Counted from the first letter of the stretch, positions 1-7,847 are shown. The stretch is 64,000 bases of DNA from G965276765 sp965276825 (GCA_965276825.1 OZ255630.1:3968001-4032000); one strand, 5' to 3'. Notes: generated from the sequence alone by a model not told the origin. Translations and numbers: made by a program.

Positions 1-5
1 CCCAA

Positions 6-47
6 CGCCCCTCCGGGGCGCAACGGACCGGACGAAAACCCGTCCGG
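6..47. terminator. Two adjacent perfect hairpins, possible terminator
   Basis: Positions 6-11 pair with 15-20 (6 bp, 3-base loop) and 28-34 pair with 41-47 (7 bp, 6-base loop). No T-run follows, as is common for GC-rich actinobacterial terminators. They probably end a transcript entering from the left. The assignment rests only on structure. Confidence 0.4.
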
Positions 48-52
48 ACCTC

Positions 53-81
53 TTGACACAAGGCGCTCCTTCATAGATGAC
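53..81 (+). promoter_or_regulatory. Possible sigma-70 promoter
   Basis: A perfect TTGACA -35 box lies at 53-58. The best -10 candidates (74-81) are weak. It stands just after the hairpins and ahead of the toxin-antitoxin remnant, where a promoter would be expected. Weak evidence. Confidence 0.25.
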
Positions 82-207
82 AACCGGGGGGAGGTTCACA
101 CCTCGGGGGCCGGTCAGGCTAGGGCCCGCGCAAGGAGGTGGCGGTGGCGGAGCATCCATGATGCGCTGCGTGCTCGCCAGGCGACTGCCCACAGGTTTGG
201 GTAGCCG

Positions 208-664
208 TTGTTTTCGACCGCTCGGGTCGACTCGGGGGTTACGTCGGCGGCGACGGACTCGGCTCGGGAGGCGTGCACGGCGACGGCGATTGGCGATGCC
301 CGCGCTACCTGGGCGGTCGCACTTGGTCCCTACCTGACCGTCGCCGATGCAGCGAGGGTGCTCGGTGGTGTCCAGCCGCCAGGCAGTCCACCAGCGTCTC
401 GCCCGGAGGACCCTGCTGGGCATGGACCTCGCTGGCCAGACCGTCCTGCCCGCCTACCAGTTCGACGGGTCTTCGGTCCGTCCCGAGGTGGTGCAGGTCC
501 TCAAGCTGCTTCGGCCGGCCGGGCTGTCTCACGAGGCGACCGTGTCGTGGTTTGCCACCCCCCAGCCCGAACTCAACGGCGTTGTCCCGTCAGAGTGGCT
601 CGGCAAGGACTCCTCCCGACTGTACGAGGCTGCCCGTCACACCGCAGGAAGCCTCGGTCACTAG
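208..664 (+). pseudogene. Xre/MbcA-type antitoxin remnant, frameshifted
   Basis: The part up to about 368 reads as a helix (ALGPYLTVADAARVLG). From about 369 the next frame continues as SSRQAV...LLG, then PAYQFDG, a WFATPQPELNG segment and PSEWLGKD...AA. This is the order seen in the Xre/MbcA/ParS antitoxin family that partners RES-domain toxins. One extra G near 368 separates the two halves, so no full-length protein is made. A RES-like fragment follows directly, supporting a former toxin-antitoxin pair. The start is not defined; 208 is only the limit of the readable frame. Confidence 0.5.
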
Positions 665-714
665 GCACCCCCCGACGGGCCTGGTCCACGCAGCGGACGC
701 TCCGGGTCTGCACA

Positions 715-933
715 ATGGCCGCTGTGCGCAGGGGCCTCAACGAGTCAACACGCGGGAAGCGGCGAGTCAGTGCGCCGACCAGTGGCCTCGACGTGCGCGG
801 GTTCCCGAGCGTGATCCTCCCCATCGGCACCCGCCTCTACCGAATACACCGCGAGGGGCTCGACTTGTGGTGGTTTTCCCGCAACGGCCGCCAGCGCTTC
901 GATCTTCCCGTGAAAGTGCTCCGGACCGGCTGA
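715..933 (+). pseudogene. Truncated RES-domain toxin fragment
   Basis: The 72-residue reading starting at ATG 715 contains PIGTRLYRIHREG followed by a segment ending RFDLP, like the opening of RES-domain NAD-degrading toxins (MbcT family). Complete RES proteins are roughly 150-230 residues, so most of the fold, including the later conserved residues, is missing. The match stops near 905 and unrelated sequence follows, which looks like a deletion junction. Position right after the antitoxin remnant supports the call. If the antitoxin was lost, a truncated toxin is what could survive. Confidence 0.45.
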
Positions 934-1057
934 TCGAGGTCGTCACCCGCGCCGAGAACGAGTGGAATCTCGCACCCCCCCGGATCCCGATGCCGTCGCT
1001 GAGGACCAGAGGGACGATGACCGCAACGCTCTGGCCGCAGCGGCCGCCGCAAGCTAG
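905..1057 (+). pseudogene. C-terminal fragment of an unknown gene
   Basis: After the RES fragment, a reading beginning LIEVVTRAENEW continues only if one base is removed from a run of seven C residues near 972-978. It then reads an acidic stretch and an alanine-rich tail to a TAG at 1055-1057. The stop directly precedes the Shine-Dalgarno of the next gene, as in a packed operon. Family not recognised. Confidence 0.3.
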
Positions 1058-1066
1058 GAGAATTCA

Positions 1067-1519
1067 ATGGCGCGCGCGTCATCATCCACCGATGGACGTG
1101 CCTCGCACCCGTCGGCTTCGCCACAGGTCGAAAGCAGGCTCAAGGCCAGGCACCTGAACTACACGTTCGAGCCAGACTTCGAACTGGACTCGATTCGAGA
1201 TGTCGAAGGCAACCAGGTGCGGAGGATCGAGCACCGGGTGCCCAAGGACATTGTCGATCGGTACGCCGAGCAGATGAAGCGTGGCGCCGTGTTCCCTGCA
1301 ATCGTTCTAAACGACCACCACGAGCTCATCGACGGGAACACCCGAACCGCCGCCGCCCGCCGAAACGGCCGTAGGGTCATTGCGGCATACGTGTGCCGCG
1401 ACGTCTCGGCCCTGGCGGCACGTTCCCTGTCCGTCGAGTTGAACCAGACGACCGTCGGCATGGCCTCGGAGCTCTGGATGGCGTCGATCGCGGCGCAGCG
1501 TCCAGTTGAGGCAGACTGA
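1067..1519 (+). CDS. Short ParB-like N-terminal domain protein
   Basis: The 150-residue protein carries a ParB/Spo0J N-terminal fold at about residues 45-110: RRIEHRVPKDIVDRYAEQM, then FPAIVL, then the core ELIDGNTRTAAA (G-N/H-x-R-x-x-A). ParB proteins proper are about 300 residues with an HTH and dimer domain, both absent, so it is not a normal chromosome-partition ParB. It may be a plasmid- or phage-type CTPase/nuclease-like regulator. ATG 1067 has a strong Shine-Dalgarno (AGGAG at 1056-1060). It lies in the mobile element between decayed genes but is itself intact. Role unknown; it could serve partition or regulation of the element. Confidence 0.6.
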   Translation: MARASSSTDGRASHPSASPQVESRLKARHLNYTFEPDFELDSIRDVEGNQVRRIEHRVPKDIVDRYAEQMKRGAVFPAIVLNDHHELIDGNTRTAAARRNGRRVIAAYVCRDVSALAARSLSVELNQTTVGMASELWMASIAAQRPVEAD

Positions 1520-1523
1520 CGGC

Positions 1524-1718
1524 ATGAGCATCGGCGAGGAGCCGGTCGAGGAGCGCCGTCGGCGACGCCGGGCCGGTGACCCGCGCCTGACCGACGACGA
1601 CAAGGAGCTGCTGCGCCGGCTGACCACCGGAGATCTCGTGGGCGAGTTCCAGGCCGGGCTCGACGCCATCTCTCGCGCTGACCCTCTCCTCGGCGGCGAC
1701 ACCAGCGATGACGACTGA
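1524..1718 (+). CDS. Small charged hypothetical protein
   Basis: A 64-residue protein starting at ATG 1524, four bases after the ParB-like stop. An arginine cluster (RRRRRR, about residues 11-16) is followed by an acidic, probably helical C-terminal half ending in DDD. The tight spacing suggests one operon with its neighbour. No family recognised. The high charge would fit a nucleic-acid-associated accessory protein, but that is a guess. Confidence 0.4.
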   Translation: MSIGEEPVEERRRRRRAGDPRLTDDDKELLRRLTTGDLVGEFQAGLDAISRADPLLGGDTSDDD

Positions 1719-1740
1719 CCAGCCGGCGCACCCCTGAGCG

Positions 1741-2166
1741 GTGATCGTGGTCGACGAGTACCTCGCCGCACGCGTGGTCGGTGGCGACTGGCCGACAGGC
1801 CTTCCTGACGACGAGCTGGGCCTGACTGCGGCACGGCATTGGAGACTCCTCCAGGCGCTTCACGGCAGCCGGGGCGGCCAGATCCGGCGTCAAGCCGGAG
1901 CCGTCGAGCACGCGTGCGGGTCGCTCGCCGCGCAGGGGGCACGTCTCGCTGCCACCATCACGGAGCTGGTCGAGCGGCCCGCACCCGTGCCGCTGTCGGT
2001 CTCGGTGGAGGAGGCGGCCCGGTTGCTCGGGCTCGGCCGGTCCAACCTGTTCAAGCTGATGGAGTCCGGCGAGTTGCGCTCGGTCAAGGTCGGCTCTCGC
2101 CGGCTGGTGCCTCGCCGGGCGCTGGAGGAGTTCCTGGCCGGCCACGATGTCTCAGCGGCCAGCTAG
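1741..2166 (+). CDS. Excisionase-family MerR-like HTH protein
   Basis: GTG 1741 gives 141 residues. The C-terminal third (about 85-135) is an HTH_17/excisionase fold: SVEEAARLLGLGRSNLFKLM, then GELRSVKVGSRRLVPRRALEEFL. This is the usual DNA-binding domain encoded just ahead of integrases on actinobacterial integrative elements. The N-terminal 80 residues are unrecognised and make it longer than minimal Xis proteins. Its stop lies 10 bp before the integrase start, so the two were probably co-expressed. Likely role: directionality factor bending the attachment DNA, or transcriptional control of the integrase. Confidence 0.7.
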   Translation: MIVVDEYLAARVVGGDWPTGLPDDELGLTAARHWRLLQALHGSRGGQIRRQAGAVEHACGSLAAQGARLAATITELVERPAPVPLSVSVEEAARLLGLGRSNLFKLMESGELRSVKVGSRRLVPRRALEEFLAGHDVSAAS

Positions 2167-2176
2167 AACCGTGGCC

Positions 2177-3411
2177 ATGGCGAGACGGTCGGAGCACGAT
2201 CATCCAGCGCCCGGACGGCCGCTGGCACGGCTGGGTCTCGATGGGCGCCCTCCCGTCGGGAATGCCGGACCGCCGCCACGTCTCGGCCAAGACCCAGTCG
2301 GCGGTGGCCGCCAAGGTCAGAGGACTGGAGCGCCAGCGCGACACCGGGGCCGTCACGTCCAGCGGCCGGGTCACGGTGGATGCGTACCTGGCCGAGTGGA
2401 TCGTCCGCAAGGAGCGGATGGGCTCGGTCCGGCCGCTCACCCTTCCGGGCTACCGCACCGACGAGAGCCACATCGCCGCCGCCATCGGCAGGGTGCGCCT
2501 CGACCGGCTCGGACCGGCCAACGTCGAGTACCTGTGGTCGTCCATGCTCGATCAGGGCTTGTCGGTCGCCCACTGTCGCCGGACCCTCAACGCCGCCCTG
2601 AACGACGCCGTCAAGCGGAGGGTCATGGCCGCAACCCGGTTCGGGTCGCCGAGACGCCGCACCAGCGGGAGACGGAGATCGAGCCGTACACCATCGAGGA
2701 GATGGGCTCGCTGCTTCGTGCTGCGCGGGGCAGCCGCAACTCGGCTCGCTGGACGGTGACGATGGCCCTTGGCCTCCGCCAGGGCGAGGTGCTCGGCCTG
2801 TGCTGGGACGACGTGGCTCTCGGGGCGGGTGAGGGCTCTGAGGCCACCGTGACGATCCGCCGGCAGCTCCAGCGGCTGTCGTGGCAGCACGGCTGCTCCG
2901 ATCCCGAGCGGTGCGTCAATCGAGGCGGGACGCACGCCAAGCGCGGGGCTGACTGCCCGGAACGACGGGGTGGTGGCCTCAAGGTGTCCGAGCCGAAGTC
3001 CGCCGCCGGTCGCGCACGCTCGCCCTCCCGGCCACGCTCACCGCCGAGCTCGTGTCCACCAGGCGGGCGCAGAAGGCCGAGCGGTTGGCCAGCGAGATAT
3101 GGGAGCCGGGCCTGTGCGGTGGGTCGGTGTTCGCCAACGGGGCGGGCGGAGCGACCGACCCACGAGCCGATGCGCGCCAGTTCAAGGTCCTGTGCGCCCT
3201 GGCGAAGGTTCCGCCCAAGAGGCTCCACGACCTGCGCCATTCGGCGGCGACCATGATGCTGGCGAGCGATCTCGACCTCCGGACCGCCGGGCAGGTCCTC
3301 GGCCACAGCCAGATCGCCCTGACGGCGCGCTACTCCCACATCCTCGCCGACCGCCGCTCGGTCGCGGCCAGCCGCATCGAGCGGGTCCTCTTCGGGGAGC
3401 GGTCGCAGTGA
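2177..3411 (+). pseudogene. Tyrosine integrase broken by three frameshifts
   Basis: Phage/plasmid-type tyrosine recombinase of about 410 residues when frames are joined. The AP2-like N-terminal segment has IIQRPDGRWHGW. A SAM-like core-binding domain begins DAYLAEW. The catalytic part has GLRQGEVLGLCWDD (box I Arg), a region around KVSEPKSAAGR (Lys), HDLRHSAA (box II) and LGHSQIALTARYSHI (His and Tyr). The frame changes near 2190, near 2630 and near 3012, each fixed by adding one base. All catalytic residues survive, so either the element is recently inactivated or the assembly has indels. ATG 2177 follows the excisionase stop. It ends close to the tRNA it presumably used. Confidence 0.8.
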
Positions 3412-3435
3412 GCCGCCGTCCGCCGGTGTCGGCCA

Positions 3436-3458
3436 ACTGCTACCAACACTGCTACCAA
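3436..3458. repeat. Direct repeat between integrase and tRNA
   Basis: ACTGCTACCAA occurs at 3436-3446 and again at 3448-3458. Closely spaced direct repeats between an integrase gene and the att core often are arm-type integrase or excisionase sites. Function inferred from position. Confidence 0.4.
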
Positions 3459-3503
3459 AGGCCGACGCCGGGCCCGCCGGCCGGCAAAAGTCCTGGTCAG
3501 ATG

Positions 3504-3577
3504 AGCCCGAGGTCGGACTCGAACCGACGACCTGACGCTTACAAGGCGCCTGCTCTGGCCAACTGAGCTACTCGGGC
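3504..3577 (-). tRNA. tRNA-Thr (anticodon UGU)
   Basis: On the minus strand the acceptor GCCCGAG (3577-3571) pairs with CTCGGGC (3511-3505). A D-arm with GAGC/GCTC, an anticodon stem GGCGC/GCGTC around loop CTTGTAA, and a T-arm GTCGG-TTCGAGT-CCGAC complete the cloverleaf. The anticodon TGT reads threonine ACA codons. CCA is not encoded. Its 3' end faces the integrase at 3411, making it the likely attachment gene of the left element. Confidence 0.93.
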
Positions 3578-3630
3578 AGATTTACCCCCGCTGAACAGGA
3601 GTTTTGCTGTCACCGCCAACGGGTTGGTGT

Positions 3631-3657
3631 TTGCACACCGCTCCGACAGAGGATAAC
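3631..3657 (+). promoter_or_regulatory. Candidate promoter of the island integrase
   Basis: TTGCAC at 3631-3636 and GATAAC at 3652-3657, spaced 15 bp, lie 74 bp upstream of the integrase start. The spacing is shorter than the ideal 17, but both hexamers are good and the region is otherwise non-coding. Confidence 0.4.
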
Positions 3658-3730
3658 ATCAGCTCCAGCAGGGCCGGCTAGGACCCCGGCTGGACGTGGC
3701 CTGAACGGTCACGGGACCCTGGGAGGAACC

Positions 3731-4651
3731 ATGACCACCAGCACCACGTCGGCGAGCGTAGTGGGCGATCTGTCGACCCTCATCGGCGACTTCGAGCGCA
3801 GCCTGGCGGCTGCCAACAAGACCCCTCGCACCATCAAGATCTACGGAGACGCAGGCCGCAGGCTCGACACGTTCCTCCGGGCGCAGGGGATGCCCACCGC
3901 GGTCGAGCGGATCAACCGGGAGCACCTGGAAGCGTTCACCGCCGATCAGCTGGCACGGTTCAAGCCGGCCACCGCCTCGCAGCGGTACCGGGCCCTTGCG
4001 CAGCTGTGGAAGTGGCTCGACGAGGAAGGCGAGATCACCGCCAACCCGTTCAGCCGGATGAAGCCGCCGAAGGTGCCGGAGACGGCGGTGCCGGTCATCT
4101 CAGACGACGACCTCCGCAAGCTCCTCGCCGCCTGTGACGGCGCCACGTTCGAGCAGCGCCGCGACGCCGCCCTGGTCCGCCTGCTCGTCGATTGCGGCGT
4201 CCGCTGCTCCGAGCTGGTGAACCTCACCGTCGAGGACCTCGACCGCGAACGCCAGGTCATCTACGTGATCGGGAAGGGTCGCCGGCCCCGCGCCGTCCCC
4301 TACGGCAAGAAGACCGCCACCGCCGTCGACCGCTACCTGCGGGCCAGGGGCAAGCACGCCCAGCGGGACACGCCGGCGTTGTGGCTCGGCACCAAGGGCA
4401 AGCTGACCGATAGCGGGCTGCGCCAGATGCTCGAGCGGCGGGGCGACGACGCCGGCATCGGTCACGTCTACCCCCACCAGTTCCGGCATTCGGCCGCCCA
4501 CCGGTGGCTGGCCGACGGCGGGGGAGACGGCGACCTGATGCAGCTCATGGGCTGGCGGTCGCGGGCGATGCTCAACCGTTACGGGGCATCCGCAGCCGCC
4601 GAGCGGGCCCGTGAGGCGCATCGTGTACGGGGTCTCGGCGACCGCATCTAG
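3731..4651 (+). CDS. Tyrosine recombinase / integrase (XerC/D-like)
   Basis: A complete 306-residue site-specific recombinase. Residues about 10-105 form the core-binding (SAM-like) domain. The catalytic domain has DCGVRCSELVNL (Arg), IGKGRRPRAVP (Lys), HQFRHSAAHRWL (His-x-x-Arg), then MGWRSRAMLNRYG with the second-shell Trp and nucleophilic Tyr. ATG 3731 has an ideal Shine-Dalgarno GGGAGG at 3721-3726. Unlike the integrase at 2177-3411 it has no arm-binding N-terminal domain and all motifs are in one frame, so it should be active. It most likely moves the island that follows it; a resident Xer role is less likely given its neighbours. Confidence 0.88.
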   Translation: MTTSTTSASVVGDLSTLIGDFERSLAAANKTPRTIKIYGDAGRRLDTFLRAQGMPTAVERINREHLEAFTADQLARFKPATASQRYRALAQLWKWLDEEGEITANPFSRMKPPKVPETAVPVISDDDLRKLLAACDGATFEQRRDAALVRLLVDCGVRCSELVNLTVEDLDRERQVIYVIGKGRRPRAVPYGKKTATAVDRYLRARGKHAQRDTPALWLGTKGKLTDSGLRQMLERRGDDAGIGHVYPHQFRHSAAHRWLADGGGDGDLMQLMGWRSRAMLNRYGASAAAERAREAHRVRGLGDRI

Positions 4652-4698
4652 CGGGACGCGGGACGTTCCTGCGACACCATTCACCACTTTGCGGGACG
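4651..4698. repeat. GCGGGACG iterons downstream of the integrase
   Basis: GCGGGACG occurs at 4651-4658, 4658-4665 and 4691-4698, with a near-match in inverted orientation at about 4777-4784. They flank the space before the HTH gene and may be its operators or recombinase sites. Pattern seen directly; role inferred. Confidence 0.4.
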
Positions 4699-4732
4699 CC
4701 CGTGATTAGATAAATCCAGAGACAGAGTTCAC

Positions 4733-4770
4733 GAGCCGCTGTCCCTCACCTTCGGGTGCGGGCGCGGCTC
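4733..4770 (+). terminator. Bipartite hairpin terminator or attenuator
   Basis: GAGCCGC (4733-4739) pairs with GCGGCTC (4764-4770), and inside it CACC-TTCG-GGTG forms a tetraloop hairpin. A short GTTT follows. Part of the 5' arm (TCCCTCAC near 4742) is also complementary to GTGAGGG near 4790, so a competing structure is possible. It lies between the integrase and the HTH gene. Confidence 0.5.
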
Positions 4771-4802
4771 GTTTCGCGTCCCGGCGCAAGTGAGGGCAGT
4801 CG

Positions 4803-4827
4803 GCTCCTGACAGACAGGAGCGAAGTG
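4803..4827 (+). promoter_or_regulatory. Hairpin that sequesters the HTH gene's Shine-Dalgarno
   Basis: GCTCCTG (4803-4809) pairs perfectly with CAGGAGC (4815-4821) around a 5-base loop. The AGGAG at 4816-4820 is the Shine-Dalgarno for GTG 4825 and is wholly inside the stem, paired with CTCCT. Translation of the putative repressor should depend on opening this stem. Confidence 0.6.
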
Positions 4828-5049
4828 ACCGACCTACTCACGAGGCTGGAGGAGCGGCAGAAGCTGCCTCCCCGCTGGGAACGGCGGGCGATCCGCGAAG
4901 CCGTCAACGTCTCGACCCAGGCCGTCGGCCAGGCGGTCGGCGTGACACGGGGAACCATCGCCCGCTGGGAAACCCAGGACGACCCGTCGGACGAGCACCT
5001 GACGAAGTACCTGCAAACACTGGACATCCTTAAGGGGTTCGCCAGGTGA
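4825..5049 (+). CDS. Small XRE-like HTH regulator of the island
   Basis: A 74-residue protein from GTG 4825. About residues 20-55 form a helix-turn-helix: AIREAVNVSTQAVGQAVGV then TRGTIARWETQ, with a following PSDEHLTKYLQTLDIL helix as in XRE-family phage regulators. GTG 4825 was chosen because AGGAG lies nine bases upstream; that Shine-Dalgarno is buried in a hairpin (4803-4821). It follows the integrase and opens the replication operon, the usual position of a satellite or prophage switch protein. The stop overlaps the next start (GTGA), implying translational coupling. It could be a repressor or an activator. Confidence 0.7.
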   Translation: MTDLLTRLEERQKLPPRWERRAIREAVNVSTQAVGQAVGVTRGTIARWETQDDPSDEHLTKYLQTLDILKGFAR

Positions 5050-5399
5050 CGCCGGCCCAGAAGGTCCTGCGGGCACGGATGGCCGCCTACACCCTGCACT
5101 CCCGGGTCGACAGCAGGGCGCACATGGCGCCGGCCCGGGCGGCGTTCAATGACCGCTTCGCCCGCATCGTCGACCCCGACAACCTGCTGGCCGAACCTGA
5201 GCGGAACCGGCGGGCCGAAGCTGCCAAGAAGGCGCACATGGCGCAGCTCGCCATGAAGTCCGCCGCCGTCCGTGCCCGGAAGACACCACGACGCGCAACG
5301 ACCCGGAGCGCCAACCCCGGGTCGCTGTCCAACGAACTGATTGCCAACAACGCCAACGCCAGCACCCATGCCAATGGAGACCGACATGACGCAGCCTAG
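5046..5399 (+). CDS. Hypothetical basic protein of the island
   Basis: 117 residues from GTG 5046, overlapping the stop of the HTH gene by four bases. It is rich in Ala and Arg, mostly helical in character to about residue 80, and ends in a low-complexity Asn/Ala/Thr tail (NANASTHAN). No domain recognised. Co-translation with the HTH gene suggests a role in island control or replication, for example as a DNA-binding accessory, but nothing in the sequence proves it. Its last 14 bases overlap the next gene. Confidence 0.5.
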   Translation: MTPAQKVLRARMAAYTLHSRVDSRAHMAPARAAFNDRFARIVDPDNLLAEPERNRRAEAAKKAHMAQLAMKSAAVRARKTPRRATTRSANPGSLSNELIANNANASTHANGDRHDAA

Positions 5400-5820
5400 C
5401 CTTGACCACACCCGCTATGGGGACTGGTGCGAAACGTGCGCCGACCACGGCCAACGTCGACCCGTTCGCTTCCCTCTCCGCATCGATTCCGACGGCAAGG
5501 CGTACTACCGCTGCGGCTGGTGCGGCCACCAATGGACCTGCTGGTGGGCCGTCGATGATGACGGAGAGATCGACCCGTGGGCGCCGATGGGCGAACCCGA
5601 CGACGGCAAGATCGTCACGTTCCGCGAGACAGTCCGCCTCGGTGTCGAAGCGTCGCGGCTCCTCGAGCGGAGGGTCACCGACGACGAGGTCATCCGGCTC
5701 GCCGACGAACTGGAGAAGCTTCGCGTCGGTCCCGCCATGGCCGAGTTGTGGACGGCCGGCAAGGTCAGCTTCGTGGTCCGGGACGGCGAACTGGTCGCCT
5801 TCCAACGGGAGGCGGCATGA
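5386..5820 (+). CDS. Zinc-ribbon protein upstream of the primase
   Basis: 144 residues starting at ATG 5386, with GGAGA at 5376-5380 as Shine-Dalgarno. The N-terminal half has two Cys pairs, CETC at about residues 14-17 and CGWC at about 43-46, spaced like a zinc ribbon, followed by tryptophan-rich sequence. The C-terminal half is helical (about 85-140), ending FVVRDGELVAFQREAA. Zinc ribbons directly before primase-polymerase genes often act in template recognition, but that is inference. The ATGA overlap with the next gene indicates coupling. No named family recognised. Confidence 0.55.
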   Translation: MTQPSLDHTRYGDWCETCADHGQRRPVRFPLRIDSDGKAYYRCGWCGHQWTCWWAVDDDGEIDPWAPMGEPDDGKIVTFRETVRLGVEASRLLERRVTDDEVIRLADELEKLRVGPAMAELWTAGKVSFVVRDGELVAFQREAA

Positions 5821-6561
5821 GCACCCGCCTCTTCCCCTGCCGGGGCAAGGTCCCGCTGACCGCTCATGGCTTCAAAGACGCCACCGACGACCCGGTGGTC
5901 CACGCCCGCTGGGAGCGGGAGTACCCGGACGCCAACTGGGCACAGCCGATCGAGGCCGGGGCATTCGTCCTCGACGTCGACGTCCACCACGACGGCCACC
6001 TCACCCTCGCGGACCTCGAGGCGGAACACGGTGTCCTGCCCGTCCACCCGGACAGGGCTCACTCTCCACGGAGGCGAGCACCGCTGGTTCGCGGCGGACG
6101 GCGAGATCCGCCAGACCGTCGGCGTCCTCGGCCAGGGGCTCGACACCCGCGTCCACCCGAGGGGCTACGTCCTGGTCGCTCCCTCCCAGGGATACCGATG
6201 GAAGAACACCGGGTCCATCGCACCCGCACCCACCTGGCTCGTCGACGCGCTCCGTCCAGAACCGGCCGTCGACCGGAAGCCGACGGTCATCACGTCGGCG
6301 AAGCCCGGCGACGGCGAATCCGCCCTGCGGGCCGAGTGCGACCGGGTCCGTCAGATCCCCATAGGGGTAGGCCGGCGCAACATCGGGCTCTACATCGCCG
6401 CTCGCTCGCTCGGCGAGCTCGTCGGTGCAGGACTTCTCGACCAGTACCGGGCCGCGCAGGCGCTTCTCGACGCCACCAGCCTGCCCGAGCGAGAGGCGTG
6501 CTCGACCATCCGGTCCGGTCTCGCCCGAGGCATGGCCGAACCCCGGCAGATGGCCTCGTGA
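5817..6561 (+). pseudogene. Bifunctional primase-polymerase (Prim-Pol), frameshifted
   Basis: N-terminal part: FPCRGKVPLTAHGFKDAT, HARWEREYPDANWAQP, then FVLDVDVHHDG, which holds the acidic metal-binding pair of archaeo-eukaryotic-type Prim-Pol enzymes. After a frame change near 6042 the second frame reads TRTGLTLHGGEHRWF, the expected next motif with catalytic His, then HPRGYVLVAPS. With one base removed the product is about 247 residues, normal for satellite or plasmid Prim-Pol proteins. It would have primed or copied the island origin together with the ATPase at 6558. ATG 5817 overlaps the previous stop and its own stop overlaps the next GTG, so it is clearly an operon member. Confidence 0.7.
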
Positions 6562-7719
6562 CCGTCACGCTCGCCGATGACCTCTTCGACCGACCCCCGA
6601 CCGACCCACCCCAACCGCCGGACCTGTTCCGGCGCTGGACGATGGCCGAGCTCGCAGCCGAACCCGACCACTTCCAGTGGCTCATCAGCGGCATGTTCGC
6701 CAACCCCACCTACGGGATGGTCGCCGGCGAGATGAAGACCCTCAAGACGTATTTCAACGGGTTCGTCATGATCGGCCTCGCCACCGGCACACCCATCTTC
6801 GACCGTTTCAAGCCGCCCGGCGCCTGTCCGATCGTCGCCTACGTCGGCGAAGGCGGCCGTCTCCCGTGGACCAGACGGATGCGGCGCATCGCGCCGCCAT
6901 GGGAGTCCGGCTCGAAGACCTGCCCATCGAACCGTCCTTCGACGTCGCCCCGATCGCCTCCAGCGTCTTCCGGAGTCCCTGGCCCGCGACCTCAGAGAAG
7001 TCAGCCCGGGGCTCGTCAGTCTCGACCCGTACTACTCGTACCACGGGGGCGTCGTGAAAGCCTCCGACCTGCACCAGGAAGCAACCGTGCTCAACGGGCT
7101 CTCCGTGCCCTGCGCTGACGCAGGCGCCTCCCTGCTCGTCACGAACCACATGAACCAGACCGGAGCCGGCGTCAGCCTCAAACGGATCACCATGGCCGGC
7201 TCCGGCGAATGGGCCGACAGCTGGGTGCTCCTCGCCCACCGCGAAGACCCCGACGTCGCCAACGGCCAGTTCCGCCTCGGCGTCGAGATCGGCTCCCGCC
7301 AGTGGGGAGGCACCAGCTGGGAGCTCGACATCGACATCGGCCGATTCGACGAAGACACCGGCACCCACGACGGCGACATCACCTGGGACCTCCGAACCGC
7401 CAACGGCACCACCAAGCCGGCCAAGGACCCCAAGACCGACGTCAAGGTGCTCGAAGCCCGCCAAGCCATCTGCGAAGTCGTCGCCGACCGGCCATGGCGG
7501 CTCACCAAAACCGAAGTCCAAGAACGGGTCGGAGGCAGCCGAACCACCTTCGCCACCGCCATCAACTCCCTCGTCGACGACGGTCTCATCCGCCACGACC
7601 AAGTCGCCCGAGACGAAGCCGGAACCACCAAAACACGCCCGCTGTGGGGCCTCATCACCAATCCCGGCCAAGACGAGCCGGCCGATGTTCCCGCCCTCGC
7701 ACTGTTCAAGGAGTCATAG
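6558..7719 (+). pseudogene. RepA-like AAA ATPase/helicase, frameshifted
   Basis: From GTG 6558 a RecA/RepA-type helicase opens with a DLFRRWTMAEL segment and the Walker A region YGMVAGEMKTLKT. The frame shifts near 6875 (to a reading with LEDLPIEPSFD) and again near 6960, where it continues GLVSLDPYYSYHGG (Walker B position) and LLVTNHMNQTG. The last third (about 7440-7719) is a winged-helix-like segment (RLTKTEVQERVGGSRTTFATAINSL). Joined, it is about 385 residues. With the Prim-Pol it would form the replication module. Two breaks mean the module should not work unless the sequence is wrong or the frame is recoded. Confidence 0.65.
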
Positions 7720-7793
7720 ATGCAGGTCAGCACCTTCAAACAACCCCGGCCAGATCCCGTCGGCGTTGGTTGTCGCAGTCCCCTGGACCTCCT

Positions 7794-7847
7794 GTTGGCC
7801 AACCAAGGCCAACGGAGGGACTCCTCAAGGGCGGCCTTCCTTGGTTG
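7794..7847. repeat. Nested inverted repeats after the replication genes
   Basis: GTTGGCC and GGCCAAC form a short stem near 7794-7813, and CAACCAAGG (7800-7808) is inverted as CCTTGGTTG (7839-7847). The two structures compete for the same bases. The stretch 7720-7926 holds no gene I can support. It could be a terminator, an origin or a packaging/regulatory site of the island. Confidence 0.4.

Larger units (their letters stand above)
1..3503. mobile_element. Integrase end of an integrated element at tRNA-Thr
   Basis: This stretch holds, in order, a ruined toxin-antitoxin pair, a short ParB-like protein, a small acidic/basic protein, an excisionase-like protein and a tyrosine integrase. The integrase ends 92 bp from the 3' end of a tRNA-Thr gene. 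Integrase next to a tRNA 3' end is the standard arrangement for actinobacterial integrative plasmids and prophages, whose attachment core is the tRNA 3' half. The far end lies outside the window, so the element type is not known. At least five frame breaks here indicate decay. Inference from gene order; no att repeat could be matched because the other end is not visible. Confidence 0.7.

Noticed and set aside
77..337. Arg/Gly-rich reading at the left edge
   Set aside because: Composition is that of random GC-rich sequence and it overlaps the antitoxin remnant in another frame.
3578..3730. Second tRNA or att duplicate next to tRNA-Thr
   Set aside because: No cloverleaf or copy of the tRNA 3' half could be found by eye in this gap.
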